From the NCBI GenBank assembly GCA_027577595.1, contig JANBRJ010000025.1, positions 124,001-188,000 on the forward strand: a stretch of DNA of 64,000 nucleotides, read 5' to 3'. The translations under genes were made by a program, and so were the position numbers. How positions within the stretch are numbered: position 1 is the stretch's first letter; every line of letters starts with the position of its first letter. This document shows, in pieces, positions 19,833 to 32,029 of this stretch. The notes under the pieces were generated by a model, which saw only the letters and a list, made by a program, of their open reading frames with translations, was not told where the DNA came from and did no database searches. Source of the stretch: Coemansia sp. RSA 487. Its lineage: Eukaryota > Kickxellomycota > Kickxellomycetes > Kickxellales > Kickxellaceae.

Positions 19833-21604
19833 TCAATCTGTTGGCTCATCGTTTCTATCATCCTTGTCTGCTGCAAACTTATTTACAGACTGCGGGATCT
19901 TGTGTGAGGTGCAATACGATGTCAATGTCAATGCGGCCGCAACAGTCCAAACACAATGCGAGTTGAACGAAAATGGCAACGGATGTTTCATTGACCAGGT
20001 CCAAATAGCCCCTGTAAGCAGAGGTCCGATAACCCTGGTGACCGTCATAGCCATCTGTTGCATGCCATTCATAGTTCCGAGATCAGCCTTGCTTGGCGCT
20101 ATGTTGACTGTTAGTATGTTGATGCTCGTGCTGGTCAATATTTTAGCAACGGTCAATAAAAGCAAAAGTGAAACAAGCAGCACCCAGAAAGTCACATACT
20201 CAACCGCTGTAGCTCCATTCCATTTGTCAGGAAGCCGCATGATATTTGCAAATTTAGGGTCGGTAACGGCCTTCTCTAAGTCTGCAGAAAGTACGGAGAG
20301 GAATGGGATTAGGATATATGGGATAATCATGAGCATCTGGCCACGCTTATAGCAGAAAAGCGCACCGTACTTGCGCTCAAGTCGTGGGTATACAAAAAGC
20401 TGCACGTAGAACACAGCCAGCGAGGAAAAGGCAAGGGAAAAGCCAATGCTACGGGCTTCGAATCCCAGGCCGCCCTCGTCAGTTGAAGTAGCTGCAAATA
20501 TTGGGTATACCTGATCTCCTACAGACATGGCAATACATATGAGGATATTTGTTATCATTACACATGTGACAGTGGGAGTCATAAGTTCCCTTATTGAGCG
20601 CTGCTTTGGCTGTTGGGAAACTTGGGCTTCGTGATCTTCTTCTGCTGCAAGTAGCGGTGTGTTCTCGCTGACCAAAATTGCCGACGGTGGACATTCAGAC
20701 GAACTGGCTGGTATTTGGGTGCGTAAAGGTTTACCTTGGTTCTTCCGTACAAGGGTCTCTTTGAGCTTAAACACAACCATTGTCAGGCTGAAAAGCGTCA
20801 CCGAGCTGCCGATTGCACATGGAAGAAAATAAGGGAACCTTTGGAATAGCTTGACATTACCAAAGAGCCCAGGATATTGATGCGCAGGATCAGCAAATAT
20901 TCCGCCAACAGCTGCTCCTCCTATCGCCCCAATATTCCACATCAGTGGAAAAAACGCCATCATTCGTGCACGGTTTGTATCATCGGAGATTTCGGCAAAA
21001 ACACTTTTGATCACTGCGGCATTTCCAGATAAAAGCCCGTTGAATGACCGAGCGGCCAGTGCTACCCAGAACGACTTGGAGAGCCCCAAAACAAGCATCG
21101 AAACCAGGTTTCCGGTTAGGCCTATAAACAATATTGGACGTCGGCCAATGCGGTCAGATAACCGGCCCCAGTACATGATAGTCAACACCTGGCAAAAGGC
21201 AAAGGATGTGAACAACAAACTTGCATAGAATGCGATGTCCTTGGGGCTTTTCGCTATTTCATAGCCTTCCACCATCTACAATGGCAGTAAGTGTATCAGC
21301 TTTAGCCCAGTTAGCATCGGCAAATACAGTTTATCATTCATTTCTGCGCTGCAGTTGTAACGAGCCAGTATGATTCACAGCGACATTAAAGCCTTTTTCT
21401 GCTCACCTTGTAAACGAATGGCAGAATCATCGTATGGTTAACTGGTTCCGACAGCCTTATCGACATAAGCACCAGTAGCATGTCCCACGGTAGAGGTGTT
21501 TCCTTCGCGTTTCTTGCTGTCCCATTGCGAGCTGAGTGAGAGGCTACATCGTTTCTTTCTCGATCTTGACGTGTGGGTACTTCAACACTTTCAGCATTAG
21601 TCAT
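19833..21604 (-). CDS. MFS transporter, DHA1/ZIFL-like, two exons (MFS4 of array A)
   Basis: Exon 1 is 21407-21604 (66 codons from MTNAESVEVPTRQDRE) and exon 2 is 19833-21275. The 131-nt intron 21276-21406 starts GTGAGC and ends TAG, phase 0. The join gives ILPFVYK|MVEGYEIAKSPKDIAFYA, in register with the single-exon paralogues (LPFMYEMVGGFDIV-x-DPKDIAFYA). The protein has 546 residues and about 12 membrane segments; motif A is WGRLSDRIGRRPILFIG. It is the most diverged transporter here. The central loop is longer and its motif is ENTPLLAAEEDHE, a good match to an acidic dileucine signal. ARSFNGLLSGNAAVIKSV links it to MFS7 rather than to MFS1-3. It is the only copy with an intron. Confidence 0.9.
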
Positions 21605-22696
21605 GTTAATAAAAGTGGCACGTGTTGTTATATGGTGGCTATCTAGGTGTAAGTTTCTACAAACCACTGTATCTTTAGCGCTTTGATGTTTTTCCCCCTC
21701 TTTGCTATGTAAAAATAAAAGTGAACGATTTAATACTTATAAAACCAAAGCACAGAATAATAAAGGGGTAGAGAGAGGTGAGACCTTTTCCTCGAGCTCA
21801 CTCACAATAGAAAAGCGAAAAAAAATTGAATGCGTGAAGTGCAGCAAGTTGAGCAGTCCTATTTTTGCCATCAATCTTAATTTTAATAATTTAAAAATAT
21901 CAGCATTTCTTATTAGCATTATGTACAATGCTTACTCTTTGTAGCTGGTTTTTATCAATGTGCCTTGAAATCTTTACTAACAGTCGTTTGAGATCATGTG
22001 CCTTGCAAAAGCTGTGCGGTATGAAACAAAAATAAACAAGACAGAGAGAAAAATAGATTTGGAAAAGAAAAGTCCATTTATTTATACAAGCTGCTACGGC
22101 AATCTTTGCCAGATGCGTTGATCCAGCCATCAAGGATATTAGTCTGACTTGACTGCGCCTCTCAAGCAAAGTAATCCAAATTACAAGCAACTCTTTTAGT
22201 TATACATTCCTTTGATTTTCGTTATTTTTCAGAGTATTAGAAAAATGTGCATTTCGTAGCAGAAATGCTTATTATAAATGTGCCAGGGGCAAGGTAAGCA
22301 TAAGAATGATAGAAAAATCTAAATAACCTGACGCACTTAACATGCCATACATATACAGGTTATTTGAGGGTGACGGGTTATCCGCTGTCATGTATGCAAC
22401 GATATATAGTATATATATCTAATGTAACCGACAAGCGGGGAAAGTTTTTTACATAGAAGTTAATCAATTGATCTAATCAAATCAAACTGCATTGCAATTA
22501 TGCCCAGTGTTCAAGATTTTTCCCCAGCGCTTTCAGAAATTTAACGATGAATCACAACATGAATCCTAAAAAACACTCTTCCTTTTTATTTTCAGAGGTG
22601 ACTTTATAATTTACATATCATCATCTGTCTTTCAGATTATATACTTGCTTTAATTTCCAAATCGAGGGGCAAACAGCAGCAAAATCAGTAAAAAAG
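21605..22696. promoter_or_regulatory. Divergent intergenic region between MFS4 and TMA46
   Basis: This 1.09-kb AT-rich stretch must hold promoters for both MFS4 (minus) and TMA46 (plus). TATATATAGTATATATATC occurs near 22400-22420. I see no gene or mobile-element end; this is the edge of array A. Confidence 0.5.
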
Positions 22697-23806
22697 ATGC
22701 CACCAAAGCAGCAGCAGGGCAAAAAGACCGTGGAGAAGAAAAAGAAGCAGACCGTCGAGGACAAGACGTTCGGACTGAAGAACAAGCATAGATCGACCAA
22801 GGTAGCAAATTATGTGAAGCAAGTGGAGCAGCAAGTAAAGTCCTCAGGCGACCCCAGGAAGCGCAAGGCCGAGGAAGAGAAGAGGATGATGCAGCTGTCG
22901 AAGAAGGAGGAGGAACAGAAGAAGAAGGACGAACTTGCTATGTTTTTCAAGCCTGTGGTACAGCAAAAGGTGCCATTTGGCGTGAATCCCAAGACGGTTG
23001 TGTGCGAGATGTTCAAGCTGGGTGCATGTGAGAAGACGGCGCAGAGGTGCAAGTTTTCGCATGATCTCTCGGTTGGGCGCAAGGGTACCAAGTTGGACGT
23101 TTACACAGACAGACGCGACGAGGGCGACAAGAATACCGATACGATAGACACGTGGGATCAGAGCAAGCTGGAGGAGGTGGTGCTGTCGAAGCACGGCAAC
23201 CCGCAGACCTCAACAACCATCGTGTGCAAGTACTTTTTGCAAGCGATTGAGAACGGCAAGTATGGGTGGTTCTGGGATTGTCCGAATGGCGGCGACAAGT
23301 GCAAATATAAGCATGCGCTGCCTCCTGGCTTTGTACTGAAGAAGGACAAAAAGCCCTTGGATAGCAAGAGCGAGATCTCGTTGGAGGAGTTTTTGGAGAC
23401 TGAGAGACACAAGCTGGGCAGCAACTTGACGCCTGTGACGCTCGAGTCGTTTACATCGTGGAAGAAAGAGCGGCAGCTGCGCAAAGAGGAAGAGGAAACA
23501 ACCGCGCGACAGGCGAAGGAGAAGGCTTTCAAGGCAGGCAAGCTTGCCAAAATGTCTGGGCGTGACTTCTTTGAGTTCAATCCCGATCTGCAGACCGGTG
23601 GGGATGACGATGTGGATGAATACGACTTTTCAGAGTTCAGGAATTCCGACGGCGGGTATCAGCGCGATGGTGATGACGATGCTGTGGATCAAAAGAAAGA
23701 TAATCAGGGCAAGGCAGCTGGCAGCGGGACTGCCCCACATAATGAGGCATTGTTTGCTGCAGAGAACCTTGAAGATCTAGATATCAACGATAGCGACGAT
23801 GAGTAG
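22697..23806 (+). CDS. TMA46: CCCH zinc-finger protein, Tma46/ZC3H15 (DFRP1) family
   Basis: The 369-residue protein opens with the family hallmark MPPKQQQGKKTVEKKKKQ and KTFGLKNKHRSTKV. Two CCCH fingers follow: CEMFKLGACEKTAQRCKFSH at about 102-121, and a longer one at about 178-207 (CKYF...DCPNGGDKCKYKHALP). The DFRP region is SLEEFLETERHKLGSNLTPV and TSWKKERQLRKEEEE. The C-terminus is acidic. Known members bind the ribosome-associated GTPase Rbg1/DRG1, stabilise it and support translation elongation in the cytosol. The length matches yeast Tma46. Coding GC is higher than in array A, and this is the first gene of the single-copy block. Confidence 0.93.
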   Translation: MPPKQQQGKKTVEKKKKQTVEDKTFGLKNKHRSTKVANYVKQVEQQVKSSGDPRKRKAEEEKRMMQLSKKEEEQKKKDELAMFFKPVVQQKVPFGVNPKTVVCEMFKLGACEKTAQRCKFSHDLSVGRKGTKLDVYTDRRDEGDKNTDTIDTWDQSKLEEVVLSKHGNPQTSTTIVCKYFLQAIENGKYGWFWDCPNGGDKCKYKHALPPGFVLKKDKKPLDSKSEISLEEFLETERHKLGSNLTPVTLESFTSWKKERQLRKEEEETTARQAKEKAFKAGKLAKMSGRDFFEFNPDLQTGGDDDVDEYDFSEFRNSDGGYQRDGDDDAVDQKKDNQGKAAGSGTAPHNEALFAAENLEDLDINDSDDE

Positions 23807-25476
23807 ATTAAAAGCTTGCTTTGCTGTCCCTACTTTTTTGCTTGGCCACGAAACCGGTTTTGAGAGAGATATACGATTGCACATCTCTCTGTGTATTGAG
23901 GAGGAGAAGGTGGTATTATATGTTCCACCGAGAAGCACATGTGCGATTTGCAGGAGCGAGCAATTCGAGGCTGTATAGGGAGCTGCCTTTATATTGCCGA
24001 TTTCCCGAGCAACATGAGACCATCCAGCCTTGCAGCCTGCATTCTATTAATATTTGCAAGGGGAAGGCACCAATCGCCCATGTAACAACCTCCTTTGCCT
24101 GGGTAGTTTTGATTGGAAGGCAAAAAAGCTGGGAAACAAAAGCAAATTTTGTGTTTATCGTTTGAGAGAAAAAATAAATATTTCAGGCAAATCTTTGGCC
24201 ATCACAAGAGCGGGAAAACGCAAAACGATGCAGTGTAATTAGGGCAAGAAGCGCCGATGGCTCTCCTTGTGTACAGAGCCTCTCTTTCCAGCGGATCGTG
24301 TTCTTTCTGGGGGCGGTTGGCGCGGGGAGGGGGAGGACGATCTTTCGGCTGTATCTTGGCACGGCAAATGCTGCAGATGCAGACCGCCGCCAGCGGCCGC
24401 GTGCTAGTAGTGGTGCATATTTGGCTTTAGCAGAAATGTTTTTGAAGCGCGATTAAAAAAACGAGTTTTTAGTTTTATCCAGAATGGCGGCAGCTCCGAA
24501 GAAACAAACAAGGAACTTTGCCGGAGCCATGCCCGCCGCCACTTGTCTCCGGCAAGCCATTGTTGCAATTTTCAAATGCAAAGACAAAAGAGGAAGTTTT
24601 ACTCCTTGAGATTGGCAATGCTGTAATTTATGAGGGATGTGCGATGGAAGCCAACTTCCGGCCAGGCACATCACTTTTGCCTTTTTGGATAGCGTATTGC
24701 GAGTGGCAAACAGCATCCACATCGGAACAACAGACGGCTTGCGAAGAGGAAAAACAAGCACTTAGCTCTTACCTTTCACTCTCTTTCTTCCAGGATTAAT
24801 CCTAGCACTTGTTCTTTTATATATTGTCTCTTTCATTCAGTATCCTCTGTGTCTGTCAAAAACAGCCATTGTTGAGCAAGAAGGACATATGCACTGCTAG
24901 AGCGTCATCCAAAAAGGAAAATAGAAAGAAACCCTAAACAAGGCTCCCTATAAGCATTTAACCGCCCAAGGGGAATAAAGCCGACAAAGCAGTAGCATCG
25001 AGTCTAGCAAACTCCTCCTCCCTGCTGCTTATCTGACGGAAAGATCCAGTAGCACAACACAACAGCATCTTTTTGTGGTATCCGGTAGCTGGCCCTTTGA
25101 TTTTATCGACGCATTCTGCTCTTTTTCTAACCCCCTTTGTTGTCCTTCCCCCCGTGTTGTGTTCCGGATTGCAGGTTCCATTGCCCCCCTTCTCCCTCCC
25201 ACACATTCCCTAAAAAACGATAGGACGGGCTTTTTCTTTTCTTTTTCTTCTATTGCAGTCCTTGTTTGTTTATACCCTCTATTTTTGCGCTCCCGTATTT
25301 TGTTCTCCCTTTCTCTCCCGTTCTTGCCTATACACCAGACTATAGCCGGCTTATACCAACGAATAGCCTCTATACTAGAGGGGGTTTTTTTTAGCTTTGG
25401 TTAGCGAGGGAATTCCGTATTTATTTTCACTTTTGAAATCCACACTTCCCAGTACTTTTCTCCTTGATAAAAAGTA
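23807..25476. other. Long intergenic region before the kelch/BTB gene
   Basis: About 1.67 kb between tandem genes. The last 250 bases are pyrimidine-rich (25220-25330) and look like the promoter or leader of the kelch gene. Short open frames (for example 24518-24799) have no protein-like features. No tRNA B-box or repeat seen. Confidence 0.55.
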
Positions 25477-27146
25477 ATGCCTGCTGCAGAAAACGATCTG
25501 ACTGAGCTGTACATTCGCAGCTTCAAATGTACAGGCGATGTACCGCCGGCACTGGTTGGTAGCTCCTTGACCTATCTCGAGGGCAACGCCTACGTGTTTG
25601 GTGGGCGAGCCCTACACACTGGAAAGCTATCCAACGATATCTATATCTGCGACCTGAAGAGCCACCAATGGCGCCGTATAAACACCAGCCAGAAGCAGCA
25701 GCTAAACAGCGGTGCCATGGCAGACTCGCAAACAAACACCTCGGCACAGCAACAGCAACAGCAACAGAAGCAGCAGCAGCAGCAGCAAGAAGAGGCTACC
25801 AGCAACAGCCAGCCAGTCTCGCCACTGGCTATGCCGACTTCCGTACCGCCGGCACCCCGATTCTTCCACTCCGCAACGGCGTTCAAGCACTATATGATTG
25901 TCTATGGTGGGATGGGGCTTGATGTGGACAACGACGCTGCCACACCGAGCGGGCCGCCCGGCGTGTCAAGCGCCCTGCAAGATGACCGCAACCAGCAGTC
26001 GTTCCAAATCCGGGCCAACAAGACGCTGCTGGGCGACCTGGCCGTGTTTGACACGCGGATGGAGTGCTGGGTCGCCCAGCGCATCCTGGACACAAGCGCA
26101 CACTCGGCGGCAGACTCTGGCGAGGATGCAGGGCTGAAGCCTCTGCCGCGATACGCACACCTGGCGACGCTGTTTGGCAGTCGTCTGCTCATTGTCGGCG
26201 GGCAGGACCTTGAGGAGCAGTACGTCGAGGAGCTCAACGTGTTTGACCTGCAGGTGGGTCGGTGGGTGATGCGCTCGCCGTTCCCGCGCGCAGTCGGCCT
26301 GTACCGCTCGTTCATCGCCAACGTGCCTGCCACCAACGCCACGCTCCTGTACAGCAACTACAGCTTTGCGTCGGTCAAGCGGGCGCTATACTCGCTGAGC
26401 GCCCCGCCAGACTGCACGCTGAAGGAGGTGTCAGAGTCGCTATCAGGCGAGCCGCCCGGACTACGGTTCCCGCGCGGCCACCTAGTGGACCCGCAGACCG
26501 TGGTGATGACTGGCACGCTTATCTCCACCGAGGGACACAGTGAGCTGAGCGTCTGGTCTCTGGACACCAAAGCCATGCGCTGGCAGCCGGTCAGCTGCGG
26601 TGCAAAGTTCCGTGCCGGCAGCTGGAACCAGTCGCTTGTGGACCCGCGCACAAACACGCTGATGCTTTTCGGCGACAGCCGCCGTGACCTGATGTACGAC
26701 TACCAGCGTCGCCGCCTCAATTACAGCGAGATCCGTGCCATCGATTTGCGCGCTCTCGGGTACCTGCGCACCAAGCCCGTCGAGGTGCCGGACCCAAAGA
26801 CCGCCAGCTCGCACGGATTTATGGCGGCCTATCGTGCGGCAGTGACCCGTGCAGCCAGCCAGTCGCCGCTGGCCATCCAGCCTATTGGTCCCAACAAGAC
26901 CGCTGCAGAGCTGAGCTACGAGATGGGTTCGCAGTTTCTGTTCTACACGCAATTTAGCGACGCCGAGGTCATTGGTGTCGATGGGCGTCGTGTAGCAGGC
27001 GCGAACAGCGGGATACTGCGTGCGCGGTGGCCGGTCCAGGCGCAGATGTGGCTGGCCGGCGATAACTTGGCGTCAGAGAACTTTGCTAAAGCGATGCTGG
27101 CAGTCAAACAAGACGCTGTCGCCAACAGCCAACCATACAGCCCAGT

Positions 27147-27182
<36 letters not shown>

Positions 27183-28755
27183 TAATAGGAGAAAGACGTC
27201 TGGCAGCGACCAGAAGAACGCGCGCAGACCCGAGTCGTCGCTTTTGAGCGGCGACTATGAGACGGCCAGCAGCGACGACGCGCTGTCTGTCCGGGAAACC
27301 ACGGGCCCACGGAGATACTTTATCGAGGCGTCGCGCGAGGCCATCTACGTGCTTCTCTTCTACCTGTACACGGACCGCATCGACCCGGCCGCGCGTCTTG
27401 GCCCGCAGCAATCGAGCGCCGATGCCGGCGTTTTGGCTGACGAGTCCAGCACCGTGCGCGTCCTTGGCGAGGTCCTGGGCGCTGCTCTCAAGTACAACCT
27501 GCACAGGCTTGCTCTGCGCACAGTCAATCTACTTCGGTTCAAGGTCAGCGAAACCATGGCGCCCATTATCTACGAGGCTGCACTGCGCGCCGGCCATTTG
27601 GGGCTCCAGTCGCGTTGCGTCATCGCCGTCAAAGATGTGATTGGTTCGCTGCGCATGGACCGGAAGTCGTCGCTCTATATGATCAGCAATGCGTCGCGAG
27701 CAAGTCTCATTCGGTTCTTTCCAAAGCTCAATGTCGAAGAAGGCGCTGCGACTGGTGGCTCCTCTGGCAGTGGCGCCTCCTACGGATACGGACACAGCAC
27801 GACCGCTGCAGGCGGTGGCGATATTCACAACAATAGCAATAATGGAGGCAGGATGCCACAGAACGCGGGCCATCCAGTGGGTGGAAACTCTTTGTACCAC
27901 CAACAACAATATGGAGGCAGCGCTGCGGATGGTGTCGGAAAGCATTATACGGATGCCTCCCGCCAACGGTCCGCAAGCGATTTGTTTGCGACAAACAATG
28001 GTGCAAGTCCACAGCCACAACAACAGCAACCAGGCGGTTCATACATGTTGCCTTCGCCGTCGGCATCTCCGGCATCGACTGTGCTAAGTGGCCAAGCACG
28101 GTCGCCGTACTCCCAGCAAGACCAGCAACAGCAGCAGCTTAGCACGCCGCGACGGCCCTGGGAGACCACGGCGGCAATGATGAGCTCTCCAGTTATCAAT
28201 TCGCCTGCATCCAGCCGCTTCTCCAGCCAAAGCCCCGATGTGCGATCAATTGGCGGCGGCAACAGCGGCATCGATGGCGCTAATATCAATGGAGGCAACG
28301 GCGTCAACAGCAAGCGCTTGTCCACCAATATTTCGTCGTCCTTTGCGCACCAGCCGTTGTCCGAGGATGCCGAGGTTGGGTATTCGCACCAGCAGCACCA
28401 ATATGAGGTATCAACACCTGACCAGCAGCAGCACCATCATCAGCAGCAGCATCAGCAGCAGCAGCAGCAACACTCGTCAAACCGCGTCAGTCGCTACTTT
28501 GGCAGTGGGGGGTCAGTAGAGTCAGTGGTTGCCGAGCGCAGACCATCCGACTCATCGTCGTCCACAGCTGATATCCACCAACAGCTGCAGCAGCTACAAC
28601 AGCAACAGCAGCAGCCGTCTTCGTCTCGCTCGCGCATCTTCCGCCCATGGGCCAAGATGAAAAAGATTGCGTCCAACAGCCAAGTCAGCACGACCGATGT
28701 GCCTCCTCCAGTTCCTTCGCATGCATCGTCCTACAGTACAAATAGCGCAAACTAA
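25477..28755 (+). CDS. Kelch-repeat and BTB/BACK-like protein (Ral2/LZTR1/Mds3-type)
   Basis: The 1092-residue protein has N-terminal kelch repeats (about 30-420). Examples are GNAYVFGGRALHTGKLSND, APRFFHSATAFKHYMIVYGG and PRYAHLATLFGSRLLIVGG. A BTB-like fold starts near 485 (FLFYTQFSDAEVIGVDGRRV). It is interrupted by an Asn/Ser-rich insert (about 545-605) and resumes at RYFIEASREAIYVLLFYLY. A BACK-like helical segment follows (ALKYNLHRLALRTVNLLRF). The last 350 residues are disordered with polyQ and QH runs. This layout suits fungal Ral2 and Mds3/Pmd1 and animal LZTR1, which act in Ras or pH/sporulation signalling. The exact orthologue cannot be assigned from sequence alone. A second polyQ interrupts the kelch region at 25747-25791. 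The gene converges on CUL1. Confidence 0.8.
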
Positions 28756-29018
28756 CCTGGCTTCAGCTCCTTCCCTCTCTTTCCTTTATCTCTCCCACTT
28801 CAGCTCTGCTTCCATCTGTTCTTTTTTGTTGCTCTTCTCTTAGTGTCGGTAAAATATACAAAAGCTCCCACTTCTTTCGAGATTTCTCTCCCTTTTTTTG
28901 TTTGGTGTTTACATTTTCCGTTGTTTTGGTGTGAGATGATCGCTTTAGAAATGTATTGATGATGTCATCCAATGTATTAACATCGTTTACCACCAGAAAA
29001 AAAGGAACGGGTGTTACA

Positions 29019-31603
29019 TTAGGCAAGATAGTTGTAGATGGCCCTGTCCTCCTCACTGCGCTCAATGTATTCTCTCTCGATAAGCTGGTCAATAGCCTTT
29101 TTGATATCGTCCACCTGCGCCTGAAACAGTTTGATTTGCGAGATGGTATCCTCTACAAGCTGCCTATGGCCAAGCTTCTTGCGCGCCTTCATGATTCGCA
29201 CAATCGTAGCCTGAATGTTTGCCATGCGATCGACATCAACGGACTTCATGGTTTCGGCCACTTCGCGCTTTTTCTCTGGCTTCTTGATGCCTGCAAGATT
29301 GAGGCGCAGACGCTTGGACTTGTAATCTGGATTGAGGTTGAAGCTTGATGAATTGTCGATCTTCTTGTTGCTGCTGATTAGCAGATGCGCTTTGACGAAT
29401 ATTTCTAGTTCGCTCTTGACCGCGTCAGTCTCGATTCCGGTGGCTGCGACGATCTGGGCAACCGTCAGCGATGGGCCTATAGGCGATCCATACCCGGTGC
29501 CTGGCCCGCTGCTGGCGTTGAACAAAAGTAGGATCGTCAGCTGATACGTTGATACCTGGAACTGGTAGCCGAGCTTTGCCGTGGCTCCCTTGGCCTTGGG
29601 GAAAAACATCTTGATGTCAGCCTTGCAATGCGGCCACAGCCAGTTGAGTTTGCAGCTATCACGCTTTTTCTGGTAGAACTGGTTGTACAAATCGACGACG
29701 CTGCCAAGCTGTGTCGGGAGCTGAAGCTCAGTATCGGGCGCCGTCAGCGGCCAGGACACAGTATGCAAAACCTTCATTTCAAAGTCAAACGGCAGCTTGT
29801 AGTCTGCGTCAAGCCCGTCCTTGAACTGCTCGGTCATCTCGCGTCCCACAGCCACATCGGTAAACATGTGCGTAAGTTTTGCTGTAAAGTCGATGCTGCA
29901 AACCTCTTTAAGCTTGGATATCATCGTCTCTTCGCCATGATCAGAGACGCTCTGTCCGTTGACTAGGCGGCGTGCCATAAACTTCTGGTAGAACTTCTGA
30001 AACACATCCTGATCCTTCAAGTAGCGCATAAGGCAGACCGCCTGCGAGAGATGCTTCTCCAGGCTCTCCTCGTCGCTGGCTTCCTCAGATCCGGCCGCGC
30101 GTGTGGTGGTGTTTCCCTTCTTCAGAACCATGTCACAGTACGTCGCTAGTAATATCGATGCCTTGCCAGCTCCAGACGCACATATCTCATTTGTGTTGAC
30201 AAACTCTCTGCACGCGTAGTCCAGCGACTTGCTAAACCCTGGATCGCCAGCAAAGGCTTCGTGCAGAATCCCCAGGTACAGCTCGTAGATGCCCAGCAGT
30301 GCGGAGACAAACACGCGCGCCTCGTTTGCCTGGCCACCTGCGGCTTCCTCGCTGCCGCTTACCTGCTTGACGGCTTCTAAACCGGCCGCCTTCACATGCG
30401 TGCTAAATATTTCACGAAGGGGAGCCAAGCCGATGCTCTCGCTCAGACGCCGCAAAAGACTGTACAGAAGTTTGAGGTCGTTGCGCTCCAATGCTGTAAG
30501 CATGGGCTGGAACTCTGCAATGAGGTTTTCTCTTTGTTTACTGATAAGCACCTTGTCAAGTGCCTCGCGGAACTCCCGAAGCGAGGATTCGTGCAGATAG
30601 ACCTCGGCACGCTCGTCCTCCTCCTTGATGCGCTCGGAAACACGGACCATGTACTCGCGGATCGTCGACTCCTGCAGCAGCCGCTCGCTCTCCGCACTGT
30701 AGTACTGTACAGTGGCCTCAATGAAGGGGCGGAGAAAATATTTGTCGTAGACCTCCATCTTCTTGCTCCCCGTCCCAATATCGTCGTTTCCAAGCGCAAC
30801 AAACGAGTCGGCGACGCTCTTGACCATGTTGATGTCGGCGATTTGGCCATCGCGCACGCGCTGCATCAGCTTGAACACGGAGTCAAGCAAAGTGCCGCGA
30901 ATCGACATGAAGAACTTGTCACGCCACAGTTGCAGCATTAAGTTGTTGACATCGCTGACGTTGTTGCCTTCATCGTGTTCGCGCTGGATCCAGTGGCGGT
31001 TGAGATACGAAAAGATGTTGTGAACCAGCTTTGCAGAGTCGCCGTACTTGACCCACTCCTCGTTGTAGAACGCCAGCAGATCGTCACCCTTGTGCAGGCT
31101 AGATCTTTCCGCGATTGTTTTCATGTAGTCGGTGATGTGCTTGTTCAGGCGGTTGTAGAGATCTCTGCCATAGACAGTGCCATGTATGAGCGACGAGGGA
31201 TCGACAGAGTTGTAGAATGCGCCGTCGTCCATCGACGATTTGAGCGATGTGCAAAAGTTGTACACAGCGCTACAAACAAAAAAGGGGGAGGGGGAGTTTA
31301 AACCAAAATAAAAACAGCTACTTTTAGAATGGCATGGATTTTGTTTAAAGCAGCTGATGCAGGAACTGCGCAAAGTATGTGGCAAACCAGGGTCTCCTGG
31401 GCTATGTCTACATTATCGAATCTGTCTATAGGTAAAAACATGGGAGGAAGTACTTACGTGTAGAGATTCATGTACATTGTGTTCTCGAGACCTTCGTTGG
31501 ACTTTGCGAGAATAACATCTAGTCCAACAACAAGGTAATTCCAAATTTTGTCAGCATCGCCAGATGGCGGCATGCCCGAGCTGAGTCCGCGTTTTGAGGA
31601 CAT
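29019..31603 (-). CDS. CUL1: Cullin-1, SCF ubiquitin-ligase scaffold, two exons
   Basis: Exon 1 is 31458-31603 (MSSKRGLSSGMPPSGDADKIW...MNLYT) and exon 2 is 29019-31269. The 188-nt intron 31270-31457 starts GTAAGT and ends TAG. The join rebuilds MNLYTAVYNFCTS, the cullin-1 signature (MELYTHVYNYCTS in animals). The protein has 798 residues. The N-terminal repeats bind Skp1/F-box proteins (SYLNRHWIQREHDEG). The cullin homology region has FQKFYQKFMARRLVNGQSVSD. The C-terminal winged helix carries the neddylation site IQATIVRIMKARKKLGHRQL and ends IERSEEDRAIYNYLA. It forms the cytosolic and nuclear SCF complexes (yeast Cdc53). Similarity is to cullin-1, not cullin-3 or -4. MPHTLRSS at the top of the exon-2 frame is intron read-through, not the start. 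Confidence 0.94.
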
Positions 31604-32029
31604 TTGTAAGGAGAGAAAAACAGAGGGGGCTAATTTGAGGGTGAACGCAGCAGACCTTTGCAAATAGAACTAGAAAGAATAAATAAATTGACGTTCTATC
31701 AACAATAACAAAAGAAGAAAGCTAAAAGAGGGAAGATGGCATGCGCGCAGTCAAGCCATTCCCATCTGAGCCTGAGATACCATCCCCCGCTTTTCTCACA
31801 TTCGTGGGAGGGCAGACAGAGTTGCAAAAGCGAGAGGGCAAAAGAAAAAAACAGATATACTATCATATCGTTGTTTCCCAGCTCTTTGGATGCAAAAGCT
31901 TCCATTTAAAAAAGAGAAGCGCTTGCCCTTTTCAGAATGAAAATGGTGGACTTTTGCTCCATTATTTCTGCCTTTGCTGACTATTCCTTTGTCGGTTCAG
32001 GACTTTCTTTACACAGACAATAATGCCGC
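31604..32029. other. Intergenic: CUL1 promoter
   Basis: A 426-bp spacer between two minus-strand genes. Contains the CUL1 upstream region. No feature recognised. Confidence 0.6.

Noticed and set aside
10100-21604. Array A as a bacterial-style operon
   Set aside because: Genes are separated by 0.5-0.7 kb of AT-rich DNA and the reductases have their own TATA-like boxes, so each is probably transcribed alone.
23807-25476. Small ORFs in the 1.67-kb gap, for example 24518-24799
   Set aside because: No domain, odd composition, and no splice partner. They look like chance frames.
31270-31385. MPHTLRSS... start of the cullin frame
   Set aside because: It lies in the intron; the true first exon at 31458-31603 restores the cullin-1 N-terminus.
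25477-31603. Neighbouring kelch/BTB protein and cullin as a CUL3-adaptor pair
   Set aside because: The cullin is cullin-1, which uses Skp1/F-box adaptors, and the genes are convergent, so adjacency is probably chance.
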